Below, one piece after another: positions 17,905 through 27,381 of a DNA stretch of 64,000 bases (the stretch's first letter is position 1; each line of letters starts with the position of its first letter). Source of the DNA: Nonomuraea muscovyensis. Its GTDB lineage: Bacteria > Actinomycetota > Actinomycetes > Streptosporangiales > Streptosporangiaceae. Made by a program: the position numbers and the translations under genes. Below the pieces are notes generated by a model. It was not told where the DNA came from. It did no database searches and worked only from the letters and a program-made list of their open reading frames with translations. The stretch covers positions 124,001 to 188,000 of the forward strand of contig NZ_JACHJB010000004.1 of assembly GCF_014207745.1 (NCBI RefSeq), read 5' to 3'.

Positions 17905-18890
17905 CGGAGGGACGCCGCGAGGTCTTCGCGTACCTTCCTGACGACCTCGGTGAGGATCTCGTCGAGGGTTCGCCGCGGCGTCCAGCCGGTGAGCTCGCGC
18001 AGCTTGGTGGTGTCCGGCACCCGGCGGGTCATGTCCTCGAAACCGTGCTGGTAGGCCTCGTGGTACGGGATGAGCTCCAGCGCGGAGGTGGACCCGGTGT
18101 GGTCGATGACCAGCTTGGCCAGCTCCAGGATGCTGACCTCCTCGGCGGAGCCGATGTTGAAGGTCTGGCCGACGGCCGACTCCAGGTCGAGCAGCCGCAG
18201 TAGCGCGTCGACGACATCGGAGACGTGCGCGAAGCAGCGCGTCTGGGTGCCGTCGCCGAAGACCGTGAGCGGCTGCCCGGTGAGCGCCTGCTGGACCAGT
18301 CGCGGGATGACCATGCCGTAGGCGGCGCTCTGCCGCGGCCCCACGGTGTTGAACAGCCGGACCACGATGGTCGGCAGGCCGCGCTCGCGGTGGTAGGCGT
18401 TGGCCAGGATCTCGTCGACGGCCTTGGCCGTGCTGTAGGCCCACCGCACCACCGCGGGGCTGCCGAGGATGCGATCGGCCTCCTCGCGCAGCGGTCCGGA
18501 GGAGTTCTTGCCGTAGATCTCGCTCGTGCTGGTGATCAGGATCTTCTTGCGGTATCGGTGCGCCGCCTCGATGACGATCTCCGAGCCGCGGATGTTGGTG
18601 GTCAGGCAACGCAACGGCTGCTCGACGATCAGCTTCACGCCGACCGCGGCCGCCAGGTGGACGACGGTGTCGCACTGGTGCGCGAGCTCGTCCACCATGA
18701 GCTCGTCCAGGACCGACCCCTGTACGAAGCGCAGGTCCGGGTGCGGCCGGAGGTTCTCCAGCCGGCCGGTCGACAGGTTGTCGAGGACGATGACCGCGTC
18801 GCCGCGGGCGAGCAGCGCGTCGGTCAGATGCGACCCGACGAATCCGCTTCCACCGGTTATGAGGTACGTGGTCTTCGCTGAATTGCTCAC
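17901..18890 (-). CDS. NAD-dependent nucleotide-sugar epimerase/dehydratase
   Basis: This 329-residue extended short-chain dehydrogenase binds NAD through TGGSGFVGSHL near the start. Its catalytic triad lies in the STSEIYG segment and YSTAK. The C-terminal half has the substrate-domain motifs RLFNTVGPRQ and TRCFAHVSDVVDAL. It looks closest to UDP-glucuronate decarboxylases and UDP-sugar 4-epimerases, so the product is one of several sugars. It lies 56 nt downstream of the second epimerase gene and overlaps the transferase gene that follows. Confidence 0.85.
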   Translation of the reverse strand: MSNSAKTTYLITGGSGFVGSHLTDALLARGDAVIVLDNLSTGRLENLRPHPDLRFVQGSVLDELMVDELAHQCDTVVHLAAAVGVKLIVEQPLRCLTTNIRGSEIVIEAAHRYRKKILITSTSEIYGKNSSGPLREEADRILGSPAVVRWAYSTAKAVDEILANAYHRERGLPTIVVRLFNTVGPRQSAAYGMVIPRLVQQALTGQPLTVFGDGTQTRCFAHVSDVVDALLRLLDLESAVGQTFNIGSAEEVSILELAKLVIDHTGSTSALELIPYHEAYQHGFEDMTRRVPDTTKLRELTGWTPRRTLDEILTEVVRKVREDLAASLR

Positions 18891-18946
18891 GGGCTTCCCC
18901 TAGTCACATACGTCGAGAGCTTGCAATGCCGGGGGGAAGCGGCAGG

Positions 18947-19900
18947 TCAGGCAGTCATCCGCGGGCCGGAACCGCCCGCCTTCTCGTGCCAGGCCACCGT
19001 CAGCCGCAGCCCCTCTTCGAGCGAGACGGGCTCCACGGCGGGGAACAGGTCGCGCAGCAGCCCCGGCGAGGCCTGGGACTGCCGGATGTCGCCCGCCCGG
19101 GGCGGCAGGAAGTCCGCTTCGAGCGGCCGGCCGAGCACCCCGGCCAGCACGTCCATGAGCTCCCGCAGCGTGACCCGGGTGCCGAAGGCGAGGTTGACGG
19201 GCCGGTCGCTGACGACCCGCCGGACGGCGGCCTCGATGAGGACGCTCGTCACGGACCCCACGTAGGTGAAGTCGCGCGCCTGGTGGCCGTCGCCGTGGAC
19301 GGGCGCCGGCCGGCCGCCCAGTGCCGCCGACACGAAGGCCGGGATGACGGCCGCGTAGGCGTGGTCCGCCGCCTGCAGCGGTCCGTAGACGTTGAAGAAG
19401 CGGAACGGCAGGACGGGCAGGCCGAAACTGCGGGCGTACGCCAGCGCGTAGGCCTCGGTCGCCAGCTTGCTCGCGCCGTACGGGCTGAGCGGCCTGGTCG
19501 GTAGGTCCTCGTGCTTGAACGCCTCCGCCGAGTCCCCGTACACCGAGGACGACGAGGCGAGGATGACGTGCGGGCGGGTGGCCCGGCACGCCTCCAGCAG
19601 GTACAGGGTGCCCGTGGCGTTGACCGTGTGGGAGGCCAGCGGGTCGGCCAGGGAGCGCGGCACCGAGGGCCGGGCCGCCAGGTGGACGACGGTGGTGGCG
19701 TCGGCCGCGAGGTCCGTCAGCAGGTCGCGGTCGAGGATGCTGCCCATGACGAAGCGCACCCCGACGCCGTCGAGGTTGGCCAGGTCGCCGGTGCTCAGGT
19801 CGTCCAGCACCGTGATCTGTTCGACCTCGGGGCGGGTGGCCAGCGCCCGGCACAGGTTGGCGCCGATGAAGCCGGCGCCGCCTGTCACGAGAATTCTCAC
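18947..19900 (-). CDS. NAD-dependent UDP-sugar 4-epimerase-like protein
   Basis: This 317-residue protein has Rossmann motif TGGAGFIGANL, SSSSVYG and the YGASK catalytic pair, then FFNVYGPLQ and RDFTYVGSV in the substrate region. This is the pattern of GalE/WbpP-type epimerases that interconvert UDP-Glc(NAc) and UDP-Gal(NAc). It is distinct from the neighbouring epimerase (clearly different sequence), so two nucleotide sugars are probably made. Its ATG overlaps the stop of the glycosyltransferase gene by 4 nt. Confidence 0.87.
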   Translation of the reverse strand: MRILVTGGAGFIGANLCRALATRPEVEQITVLDDLSTGDLANLDGVGVRFVMGSILDRDLLTDLAADATTVVHLAARPSVPRSLADPLASHTVNATGTLYLLEACRATRPHVILASSSSVYGDSAEAFKHEDLPTRPLSPYGASKLATEAYALAYARSFGLPVLPFRFFNVYGPLQAADHAYAAVIPAFVSAALGGRPAPVHGDGHQARDFTYVGSVTSVLIEAAVRRVVSDRPVNLAFGTRVTLRELMDVLAGVLGRPLEADFLPPRAGDIRQSQASPGLLRDLFPAVEPVSLEEGLRLTVAWHEKAGGSGPRMTA

Positions 19901-21078
19901 TGCTGCGTTACCTCCGGGATGGGGCGGCGCCCGGACGGGGCGCTCAGCGACCGGTAGAGCTCCTGGGTGTCCGCGACGAGCCGGTCCACGCCGAACTCGT
20001 GTGTCGTCCAGGTGCGGCCCTCCTCGCCCATCCGGAGCGCAAGAGCCCGGTCCGACAGGAGCCGGATCGTGTGTTCCGCCAGTTCGGCGGCGTCGGTGGC
20101 GGCCAGCAGGCCGGTCTGCCGGTCGCGGACGACCTCGGCGACGCTGCCCACCCGTGTGGAGACGACCGGAACCCCGGCCATACCCGCCTCGACGAGGGTG
20201 AGCGGGGTGCCCTCGTTGTCGGAGGTCAGGACGACCACGTCGGCCGCCGCGTAGACGGTCTCGACGTCCTTGCGCCAGCCGAGCAGGTGGACGGAGTCGC
20301 CGAGCGGCCGTGTGTCCCGCTCCAGGTCGGCGGCCAGCTCACCGCCGCCGCACACCACGAAGTGACATCCGGGCACGCGCTCCAGCACCCGCCGGGCCAC
20401 GGCGAGGAACCGGTCGGGCCGCTTGACCCGGGTGAGCCGGCCCACGTACGCGACGACCGGCGCCGAGTGGGGGATGCCGAGCAGGTCGCGGGCGGCCATC
20501 CGGTCGGGGACCGGCCCCAGCCCGACTCCCGGCGGGATCACGACGTACTGGCCGGGCCGGCCGATGCCGGCCGCGAGCAGGTCGTCGCGCACCTGCGCGC
20601 CGACGGTGACGAGCCGGTCGGACATGGACGCGAGGAACCGCTCGGTCTGCACGTAGAGGCGCCGTTTGGCCGGAGTGAAGTAGCCGTGCAGGAGATGACC
20701 GTGGAAGACGTGCACGCGGGCCGCGCCCACCCCGGACAGGCGGGCGGCCACCCGGCCCAGTGCCCCGGCCTTGGCCGTGCGCGTGTGCACGATGTGCGGG
20801 CGGAACTCCCGCATGGCGCGGACCAGCCAGAGCAGGGCTCTGGCGTCGTCGCCGGCGCGTACCGACCTGCCGAGCCCCGGCACCCGGTGCACACGTGTCC
20901 CGGCCTTGCGGAGGTGGAGGTGGTCCTCCTCGTTCCCGTCGACGTGACCGGTGTACAGCCGGTGGTCGAACTCGTCGCGGTCCAGCCGCTCGTACAGGCC
21001 CATGACCTGGGTGGCGGGACCGCCGACGTTAAGGCGCGCGATGATCTCCATGACACGGATTCGGTCGTCAGGTTTCAC
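19897..21078 (-). CDS. Glycosyltransferase family 4
   Basis: This 393-residue GT-B fold enzyme opens with VMEIIARLNVGGPATQVMGL, the acceptor-side loop of GT4 enzymes. The donor-side domain shows VGRLTRVKRPDRFL, then the E-x7-E region SDNEGTPLTLVEAGMAGVPVVSTRVGSVAEVV. It transfers a sugar from a nucleotide donor with retention, probably to the lipid-linked intermediate. It is the first gene of the minus-strand operon (glycosyltransferase, two epimerases, initiating transferase, Wzc-type kinase). Confidence 0.9.
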   Translation of the reverse strand: MKPDDRIRVMEIIARLNVGGPATQVMGLYERLDRDEFDHRLYTGHVDGNEEDHLHLRKAGTRVHRVPGLGRSVRAGDDARALLWLVRAMREFRPHIVHTRTAKAGALGRVAARLSGVGAARVHVFHGHLLHGYFTPAKRRLYVQTERFLASMSDRLVTVGAQVRDDLLAAGIGRPGQYVVIPPGVGLGPVPDRMAARDLLGIPHSAPVVAYVGRLTRVKRPDRFLAVARRVLERVPGCHFVVCGGGELAADLERDTRPLGDSVHLLGWRKDVETVYAAADVVVLTSDNEGTPLTLVEAGMAGVPVVSTRVGSVAEVVRDRQTGLLAATDAAELAEHTIRLLSDRALALRMGEEGRTWTTHEFGVDRLVADTQELYRSLSAPSGRRPIPEVTQQ

Positions 21079-21412
21079 TCACGGGCTCCTCGGTGATGGC
21101 CTGGTCACGTCGGAGAAGCTAACCCGTCGCCTGATATTTCGCCGACACCGTCACGGCGGTGCCGAAATGTTTTTCCTATTCCCTACCTTCGCATGAGCCA
21201 GCGAAACGCCCGTACCAGCCGGACCGGCCCTCGTGACATATTTGGACATTGCAAGCTTTTTCCGGATGGCGAGCTACAAGAACTGCTGATCCTTATTGTC
21301 GCCGGGTCCGTGCAGCGAAAACGTAATACCCGCCCCATTGGCGCCCCCCGATGCCGGACGGTGCGCCATTGTTCCCCGTCTGGGGGGTGGCGGCCGACTA
21401 AGGTCCGCTTCC
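21079..21412. other. Divergent promoter region
   Basis: About 330 bp separate the minus-strand operon from the membrane-protein gene at 21413. The part near 21130-21330 is relatively A/T-rich and must carry both promoters, but I see no pair of hexamers good enough to mark. No gene-like frame is convincing. Confidence 0.5.
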
Positions 21413-22708
21413 ATGGAGTACGTCATTGTCGCCGCCACCGCGGTGGCACTCATCCTGCTCGTCCGGGCCTGTTTCGAGGCGGACACGGCATGGCGGGTGC
21501 TCCCGGTGCTGATGCTCGCGTTCATCATCCGGCTGGTGACCCATGTCCTGGTGTTGCGCGGCGGCTCTCTCGATTACGGCGGAGACAACATCGGCTACGA
21601 GCTCACGGCCATGGAGATCGTGAACTACTGGAAGAGCGAGGGTTTCCAGTTCGTCTCCACCGAACAGGTGAACTCCCTGTATTCGGCGGCCGTTCCGTGC
21701 CACGTCTTCGCGCTGGTCATCTACGTGTGCGGCGGGTTCGCGCCGCTGGCGTGCACGGCCCTGGTGGCCCTGCTGGCGTGCGCGATGTGCATGGTGATGT
21801 ACAAGTTCGCCCGGCTGATCGGAGCCGACGAGCGTTCGGCCTACCGGCTCCTGGTCCTGGTGGCGTTCATCCCGGCGTTCCTGGTGCACACCTCCGACAT
21901 GTTCAAGGACGGTTTCAACGCCTTCCTCGTGGTCGCCTGCCTCGGCCTCGCCGCCTCGAACGTCCAGCGCTTCGACATCCGCAAGATCGCGCTGCTCCTC
22001 CCGCTGCTGTGGGCGCTGTGGCACGTACGCCCCTACATGGTGTTCATGTGCGCGGTGCCGCTGCTGCTCGGCGTCGTCAACCCCCGGCGCGTCGTGTCGC
22101 TGCGGCTGATGCTCATCTCCGTCGTCGCGCTCGTGTGCGCCGCGGTCTTCGTCGAGGAGATCACCGCCACCGCGCCGGCCACGATGATGCAGCAGGAGCT
22201 CGAACAGGGGCAGGCCGACAACGTCCGCCGCTCCAACGCCTCCGGCGACTCGGGCGTGGTCTTCGACGACGGCGGCAACGCGTGGAGCCAGCTCGGCCCG
22301 AAGCTGGTCTACACGCTGCTGTCGCCCTTCCCGTGGATGGGCGGCAGCATGGCGCTGCAGTTCGGCAAGCTGGAGGCGCTGCTGCTGTACTACCTGCTCT
22401 ACTGCGCGGCCCGCGGAGCCCGCCGCCTGTGGGACTCCGACCGGCGGATGCTCCTGCTCCTGCTGCTGTTCATCGTGCCCGGCACGATCGCCTACGCGAC
22501 GACCATGGCCAACATCGGTCTGATCTTCCGCCAGCGCATCCCGATCGTGATGGTCATCAGCCTGCTCGCCACGATCGCCTGGAACAAGGTCCCGGACCGG
22601 GCCGGCTCCCCCGCGGTGGAGGACGCCGCCGCCGAGGAGCCCGTCCCCGGACCGGCCCGGGTCGCCTCAGCGCGCCCCGGAGCCGCCGCGCCGCCGCCCG
22701 CGCCATGA
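21413..22708 (+). CDS. Polytopic membrane protein, candidate polysaccharide polymerase (Wzy-like)
   Basis: This 431-residue protein has roughly ten hydrophobic helices and a larger outer loop near 225-290 (EEITATAPATMMQQELEQG and following). Early in the protein the acidic loop SLDYGGDNIGYE follows the second helix. Such architecture, and a position between glycosyltransferases and a flippase gene, make an O-antigen-polymerase-type role plausible. The sequence itself gives no signature that proves it, and a GT-C transferase is the alternative. The proline/alanine-rich C-terminal tail overlaps the convergent flippase gene by 42 nt. Confidence 0.65.
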   Translation: MEYVIVAATAVALILLVRACFEADTAWRVLPVLMLAFIIRLVTHVLVLRGGSLDYGGDNIGYELTAMEIVNYWKSEGFQFVSTEQVNSLYSAAVPCHVFALVIYVCGGFAPLACTALVALLACAMCMVMYKFARLIGADERSAYRLLVLVAFIPAFLVHTSDMFKDGFNAFLVVACLGLAASNVQRFDIRKIALLLPLLWALWHVRPYMVFMCAVPLLLGVVNPRRVVSLRLMLISVVALVCAAVFVEEITATAPATMMQQELEQGQADNVRRSNASGDSGVVFDDGGNAWSQLGPKLVYTLLSPFPWMGGSMALQFGKLEALLLYYLLYCAARGARRLWDSDRRMLLLLLLFIVPGTIAYATTMANIGLIFRQRIPIVMVISLLATIAWNKVPDRAGSPAVEDAAAEEPVPGPARVASARPGAAAPPPAP

Positions 22709-24031
22709 GAGGCGCCCGCGCCCTGCCAGCCGCCGCCGTACCGAGCGGACGTCGGCCGGGCGCGGGAGGAGTTCCCGCATCGGGATGCGCGCCGAGCGCG
22801 CGAACCACGCGATCTCCAGCACCGCCATCGGAACGTAGGTGGCGCTCGACGCCAGCGCGGCCCCGACGGCCCCCCAGCGGGGGATCAGCAGCAGGTTGAG
22901 CGCGACGTTGGCGCCCAGCGCGCAGATCGCGATCATGGTCATGCCGATCGGCCGCGCCAGCCGGACGAGGTGCTGCTCGACCAGCCGGATCAGGGCCAGG
23001 GCTATCGCTCCCGGTGCCAGCGCCCACAGAGGGGCGACGCTGCCCGCGAACGCCTCGCCGTACACCAGCGGGATCAGCAGTGGAGCCGCGACCGCGAGCG
23101 TCCCGATGACGCCCGCCGACAGGATGAGGTTCAGCCGCAGCGTCCGGGCGGTGACCCGGTCGGCGTCGCGGGCGTCCTCCCCCGCCTGGAAGGGCAGCAC
23201 GACCTGCGCGATGGCGTCGGACGGGATGCGCGTCAGCGCCAGGACGGTGACGGCGACGGTGTAGATGCCGACCGCCGCCGTCGAGGCCAGCGCGTTGAGC
23301 AGCAGCACGTCCAGCGTCAGCAGGAAGTGGAACGCGACCCGCCCGGCGTGGTACCTCCCGCCGATGGCGAGCTGGCGCCGCGCGAGCCCGCCGTCCCAGC
23401 GCAGGGGCAGCGGGCGCGAGGCGCGCATGTGCAGGGCGAACGGCACGATGATGGAGATCGTCCAGCACACCACGACGCTGGTCACCGTGAGTTCGCCCAC
23501 CGCCATGAGCAGCAGCAGCGGCAGGCACTGCGTCAGCGCGGCGGCGAGCGTCCCGCGGTTGACGATGTCCACCCGGGAGCGCAGCAGGGCGATGCCGTTG
23601 AGGTTGATGGCCGCGACGCCGAACGGGACGGCGATCAGCGCCACGGCCATCAGGGGCGAGGCCGTGGGGATGACGCCGCGGACGGTGACGGCCAGCGCGG
23701 CGAGTGCGGCCAGGGCGCCGAGCACCAGACCCAGCACCATGCTGTTGGAGGTGAGGCCGGGATGCCGGTCGCGTTCCGCCCACAACGCGATCTGCGACTT
23801 CTCGATGGACAGGTGTCCCAGGACCATCGTCATGCCCGCCGTGGTGGCGATGACCGCGTAGACGCCCCGCCCCTCCGGCTGGAGGGTCCGCGCGATCAGC
23901 ATGCCGGTCAGCGTGGCCAGCATCAGCCGCATCGTCCGGCTGGCCACCGTCCGGCTGACTGCTCTCAGGGAGAGGGCCGTGCCCGACGTCGCGACGGGAT
24001 CCAGCGTGGCGCCGTCCTGGCTATCCCGCAC
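22667..24031 (-). CDS. Lipid-linked oligosaccharide flippase (Wzx/MVF type)
   Basis: This 454-residue membrane protein has about twelve to fourteen helices with the polysaccharide-transporter pattern: an early RTLQPEGRGVYAVI motif (GRG-Y of Wzx proteins) and a late NVALNLLLIPRWGAVGAALASS segment. It would flip the undecaprenyl-linked repeat unit across the membrane. The GTG start at 24031 overlaps the end of the upstream glycosyltransferase gene by 11 nt. The C-terminus is strongly basic. Confidence 0.87.
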   Translation of the reverse strand: MRDSQDGATLDPVATSGTALSLRAVSRTVASRTMRLMLATLTGMLIARTLQPEGRGVYAVIATTAGMTMVLGHLSIEKSQIALWAERDRHPGLTSNSMVLGLVLGALAALAALAVTVRGVIPTASPLMAVALIAVPFGVAAINLNGIALLRSRVDIVNRGTLAAALTQCLPLLLLMAVGELTVTSVVVCWTISIIVPFALHMRASRPLPLRWDGGLARRQLAIGGRYHAGRVAFHFLLTLDVLLLNALASTAAVGIYTVAVTVLALTRIPSDAIAQVVLPFQAGEDARDADRVTARTLRLNLILSAGVIGTLAVAAPLLIPLVYGEAFAGSVAPLWALAPGAIALALIRLVEQHLVRLARPIGMTMIAICALGANVALNLLLIPRWGAVGAALASSATYVPMAVLEIAWFARSARIPMRELLPRPADVRSVRRRLAGRGRLSWRGRRRGGSGAR

Positions 24032-25145
24032 GGCGGGCCCGCAGGAGCCGCTCGTAGAGCCGGAGGTGATGGTCGGCCATGACGTGCGTGTCGAGGTTCC
24101 TGCCCGCCCAGGCGCGGGCCGCCGCAGCCAGGCCGCCGGCCAGGCCCGGGTCGTCGAGCAGCCGGATCACGCCCTCGGCCAGGGCCGAGGGGGCCGCGGG
24201 CGGGACGAGGACCCCGCGCTCGTCGAGGAGTTCGGGGTTGCCGCCGACCGAGGTGGCGACGATGGGCCGGCCCGCCGCCATCGCCTCCATCACGGCGTTG
24301 CTCAGGCCCTCGGTGAGCGAGGCGAGGACCACCACGTCCGCGCGGGCGAGCAGTTCGGCGTTGTCGGTCCTGGTGCCGAGGAAGCGGACGTCCAGCCCGG
24401 CGGCGGCCGCCTGCTTCTCCAGCGCGCCCCGTTCGGGGCCGTCCCCCGCGAGCACGAGCGTGCACGGCCGGCCGCGGGCGGCGAGCAGCGCCATCGCGTC
24501 GATGAGGTGGCAGTGTCCCTTCTCCGCGCTGAGCCGGGCCACGCACGCCACCACGGGCAGGCCGGTGCGCACCTCCTCGGGCGGGACCGGGTCGAAGGCC
24601 GACGGCGGCAGGCCGTTGTAGATCACCGTCAGGCTGTGGCGGGGCAGGCGCAGCATGGCGCAGGCGTCGGCGGCCAGGGCCGCCGCGTTGACGACGACGT
24701 GGTCGGCCATCCGCGCCGTCATCCTGTCCAGTGCCAGGCTCCACGGGCGGGTCGCGTTGAGCCGGGTCTCGTTGCGCCGCCCGGCCACCACGACGGGCAC
24801 CCTCGCCAGCCGGGCGGCGGGCACGCCGATCAGGGTCGCCTCGTGCAGGAAGGTGTGCACCACCTCCGGAGCGAGCCGGCGCAGCACCCCGACCAGACGG
24901 GCGTAGGCGCGGGCGTTGCCCAGCGGCGAGCCGCGGCCGAAGCCGAGCCGGTGCACCTCGATCCCGGCGTCGTGCAGGGTGGCCTCGTACGGGCCGCCTC
25001 GCGACAGCACCATGACGTGCGGCTCCGTGCCGGCATGGCGCAGTTCCTGGGCCAGCAGCGACACCTGTTTCTGGGTGCCGCCCATGCCCAGGTGGCCGAT
25101 GAGCAGCACGGCCCGCCGCAGCCGGTCCCGGCCTCCAGCCGTCAT
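24021..25145 (-). CDS. Glycosyltransferase family 4
   Basis: This 374-residue retaining glycosyltransferase has IGHLGMGGTQKQVSLLA at the start (acceptor loop), ACVARLSAEKGHCHLIDAM at the donor domain start, and SLTEGLSNAVMEAMAAGRPIVATSVGG containing the E-x7-E donor motif. The ATG at 25145 follows AGGAGGG. It is the middle gene of a short minus-strand operon between another GT4 gene and the flippase. Confidence 0.9.
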   Translation of the reverse strand: MTAGGRDRLRRAVLLIGHLGMGGTQKQVSLLAQELRHAGTEPHVMVLSRGGPYEATLHDAGIEVHRLGFGRGSPLGNARAYARLVGVLRRLAPEVVHTFLHEATLIGVPAARLARVPVVVAGRRNETRLNATRPWSLALDRMTARMADHVVVNAAALAADACAMLRLPRHSLTVIYNGLPPSAFDPVPPEEVRTGLPVVACVARLSAEKGHCHLIDAMALLAARGRPCTLVLAGDGPERGALEKQAAAAGLDVRFLGTRTDNAELLARADVVVLASLTEGLSNAVMEAMAAGRPIVATSVGGNPELLDERGVLVPPAAPSALAEGVIRLLDDPGLAGGLAAAARAWAGRNLDTHVMADHHLRLYERLLRARRAG

Positions 25146-25185
25146 GGGCAACCCTCCTGATGTCGTGAGCGGGCGTGCCGGGCCA

Positions 25186-26289
25186 CTAGGCGCGCACGTC
25201 GTCGTAGAGCTTGTCGAACCACGCGCCGGTCCGGCCGATGTCCACCAGGTCGGCGCTGTCCCGCGCCCCCTCGCGCAGCCGCGCGTGGCACTCGGGGCGC
25301 ATCGCGTCGAGGATCGCTTCGGCCAGCGCCTCCGGGTCCCCGGCCGGGGTGAGGTAGCCGTTGTGTCCGTGCCGCACCAGGTCGGGCACTCCGCCCACCT
25401 TCGTGGACACCACGGGCACCCCGGCGGCGAGGGCCTCCATGACGACCACGGGCAGCCCCTCGTAGGAGGAGCTGAGCACCAGCAGGTCGGCGGCGGCGAT
25501 GAGGCGGGCGGCGTTCGGCACCGGGCCGAGGAACCGGACGGCGTCCAGCCCGAGGTCGGCGACCCGGCGGGCGATCCGGTCGTGCAGCGGGCCGGAGCCC
25601 GCCAGCAGGAAGACGGCTCGCGGGTCGCGGGCCACCACCCGGGCCGCCGCCTCGATGAGCACCTCGTGGTCCTTCTGCGGCCGGAGGTTGGCCACGTGTG
25701 CCACGAGGAAGCCCGAGTCCGGGACGTTCCACTCCTCCCGCGTGCGGAGGGCCTCGGCGGCCCTGCGGCGCTGCCCGGCGACGTCCACCCCGTGGATCCT
25801 GGTGGCCAGTCCTCGCGCACCCCGGCTGACGACGGCCCGCGCGACCTGGGGCGAGACGGCCACGGTTCGGGCGTCCAGCCACCCGGTGGCGCGGTCGAGC
25901 AGCATCGTCGGCACCCGGTAGCGGACGTTGTGCACCGTGGAGACGAGTGCGGGCCGGGGCCGGGACAACCGCGAGGTCAGCCTGAGCAGCGAGGCCGGCA
26001 GCGGCGAGTGCAGGTTCAGCACGTCCGGGCGCAGGCGGTGGACCACCGCCGCCAGGCGGACGAGGCGGAGGGCGGGCGGGCACGCGGTCAGGTCCACGAC
26101 CTGGACGCCCGCCGCGCGCAGCCGGTCGGCCAGTTCCGCCGTGGAGGCGCGCAGGCACACCACCGTGTAGCGCTTGTCCCCGGGAGGCGAGGCGAGCAGC
26201 CGCTCGACGAGCAGCACCTCCGCGCCGCCGACGTCCAGTGTCTTGATGACTTCGCAGACATGCACCCTGGTCTTCACCAGCGCCATCAT
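25186..26289 (-). CDS. Glycosyltransferase family 4
   Basis: This 367-residue GT-B enzyme shows VIKTLDVGGAEVLLVERLL near the start, HVANLRPQKDHEVLIEA at the donor domain and SSYEGLPVVVMEALAAGVPVVSTKVGG, the E-x7-E donor site. It is clearly different from its downstream neighbour, so each probably adds a different residue. It heads the operon; the divergent sulfotransferase gene begins about 200 bp upstream. Confidence 0.9.
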   Translation of the reverse strand: MMALVKTRVHVCEVIKTLDVGGAEVLLVERLLASPPGDKRYTVVCLRASTAELADRLRAAGVQVVDLTACPPALRLVRLAAVVHRLRPDVLNLHSPLPASLLRLTSRLSRPRPALVSTVHNVRYRVPTMLLDRATGWLDARTVAVSPQVARAVVSRGARGLATRIHGVDVAGQRRRAAEALRTREEWNVPDSGFLVAHVANLRPQKDHEVLIEAAARVVARDPRAVFLLAGSGPLHDRIARRVADLGLDAVRFLGPVPNAARLIAAADLLVLSSSYEGLPVVVMEALAAGVPVVSTKVGGVPDLVRHGHNGYLTPAGDPEALAEAILDAMRPECHARLREGARDSADLVDIGRTGAWFDKLYDDVRA

Positions 26290-26497
26290 CGCGACCGGGT
26301 GGTCCGCGCGCGCGTGGCGGCGCTCCGGTGCCCGCAGACATTACGCACTCGTGCCCCTGCCATGACCGGAACGTCTGGGCACGCCACCACGAGACGCCTA
26401 TATCCGGGCGACACGGTTCAAGCCCGACCTCCAACGCCATCGCCGCTGGTGGCCCTACGTTCGGGATGAACTGACCCGTCTCCACCAGGGAGGCCGT

Positions 26498-27367
26498 GTG
26501 CCCGACTTTCTCATCGGCACGGGACGCTGTGGCTCCACGCTGGCCTACGAAGTCCTCGCCCATCACCCGCTGGTGGGCTTCGTGTCCCGCCTGGACAACA
26601 GGTGGGCCCGGACGCCCGGTCCGCTGCGGCGGCACGGTGGGGCGATCTACCGCCGGCTCCAGGCGGGGCCGCTCACCGTGAGCCGCCGCCTCGGCCCCTC
26701 CGAGGCGTACGTCGCGCTGAGCCGCGAGGTGTCTCCCATGATCACCGATCCGTACCGGGACCTCACCGCCGAGGACGTCACCCCCTGGCTGGCGCGGCGG
26801 CTCCGGAGGTTCTTCGACGGCCGGACGGCGCCGGGCGGGCGGTTCGTCCACAAGTTCACCGGCTGGCCGCGCGCGACGTTCCTGCACGCGGTGTTCCCGG
26901 ACGCTCGTTTCGTGCACATCGTGCGTGACGGGCGGGCCGTGGCCAACTCGCTCGCGCAGATGCCGTGGTGGCGGGGCCATCTGGGGGTTCCGGGCTGGCG
27001 ATTCGGCCCGCTGCCCGCCGGTTACGCGGAGGAGTGGGAGGCCGGCGGCCAGTGCCTGGTGCACCTGGCCGGCCTCGGCTGGAAGACGATGATGGACCGC
27101 TACGAGACCGCCCGCGCGGCGGTGCCGGCCGAGCAGTGGCTGGAGGTCCGTTACGAGGACCTGCTGGCCGACCCGCGCAAGCACATGGACCAGATCCTCG
27201 GCTTCTACGACCTGCCCTGGACGCGAGAGTTCGAGCGGAGCCTGGGCCGCCAGAGGTTCACCCGAGGCCGCGCCGAGGCGTACCGGACCGACCTCTCCGC
27301 TCGGCAGCTCGCTCTCCTCGACAAGTCACTGTCGCCACATCTCCACCGATACGGTTACCGCGCCTGA
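26498..27367 (+). CDS. Sulfotransferase family protein
   Basis: This 289-residue PAPS-dependent sulfotransferase has the 5'-phosphosulfate loop GTGRCGST at residues 7-14 and the 3'-phosphate-binding block VRDGRAVANS at 142-151. YEDLLADPRKHMDQIL near 230 is typical of the fold's C-terminal part. It would transfer sulfate to a hydroxyl of a glycan or lipid. Position in the glycopolymer locus suggests the polymer is the target, but this is inference. The GTG at 26498 follows GGGAGG. Its TGA overlaps the in-frame ATG at 27367 of the methyltransferase gene. Confidence 0.85.
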   Translation: MPDFLIGTGRCGSTLAYEVLAHHPLVGFVSRLDNRWARTPGPLRRHGGAIYRRLQAGPLTVSRRLGPSEAYVALSREVSPMITDPYRDLTAEDVTPWLARRLRRFFDGRTAPGGRFVHKFTGWPRATFLHAVFPDARFVHIVRDGRAVANSLAQMPWWRGHLGVPGWRFGPLPAGYAEEWEAGGQCLVHLAGLGWKTMMDRYETARAAVPAEQWLEVRYEDLLADPRKHMDQILGFYDLPWTREFERSLGRQRFTRGRAEAYRTDLSARQLALLDKSLSPHLHRYGYRA

Positions 27368-27381
27368 TGCCTGGGGGCCTC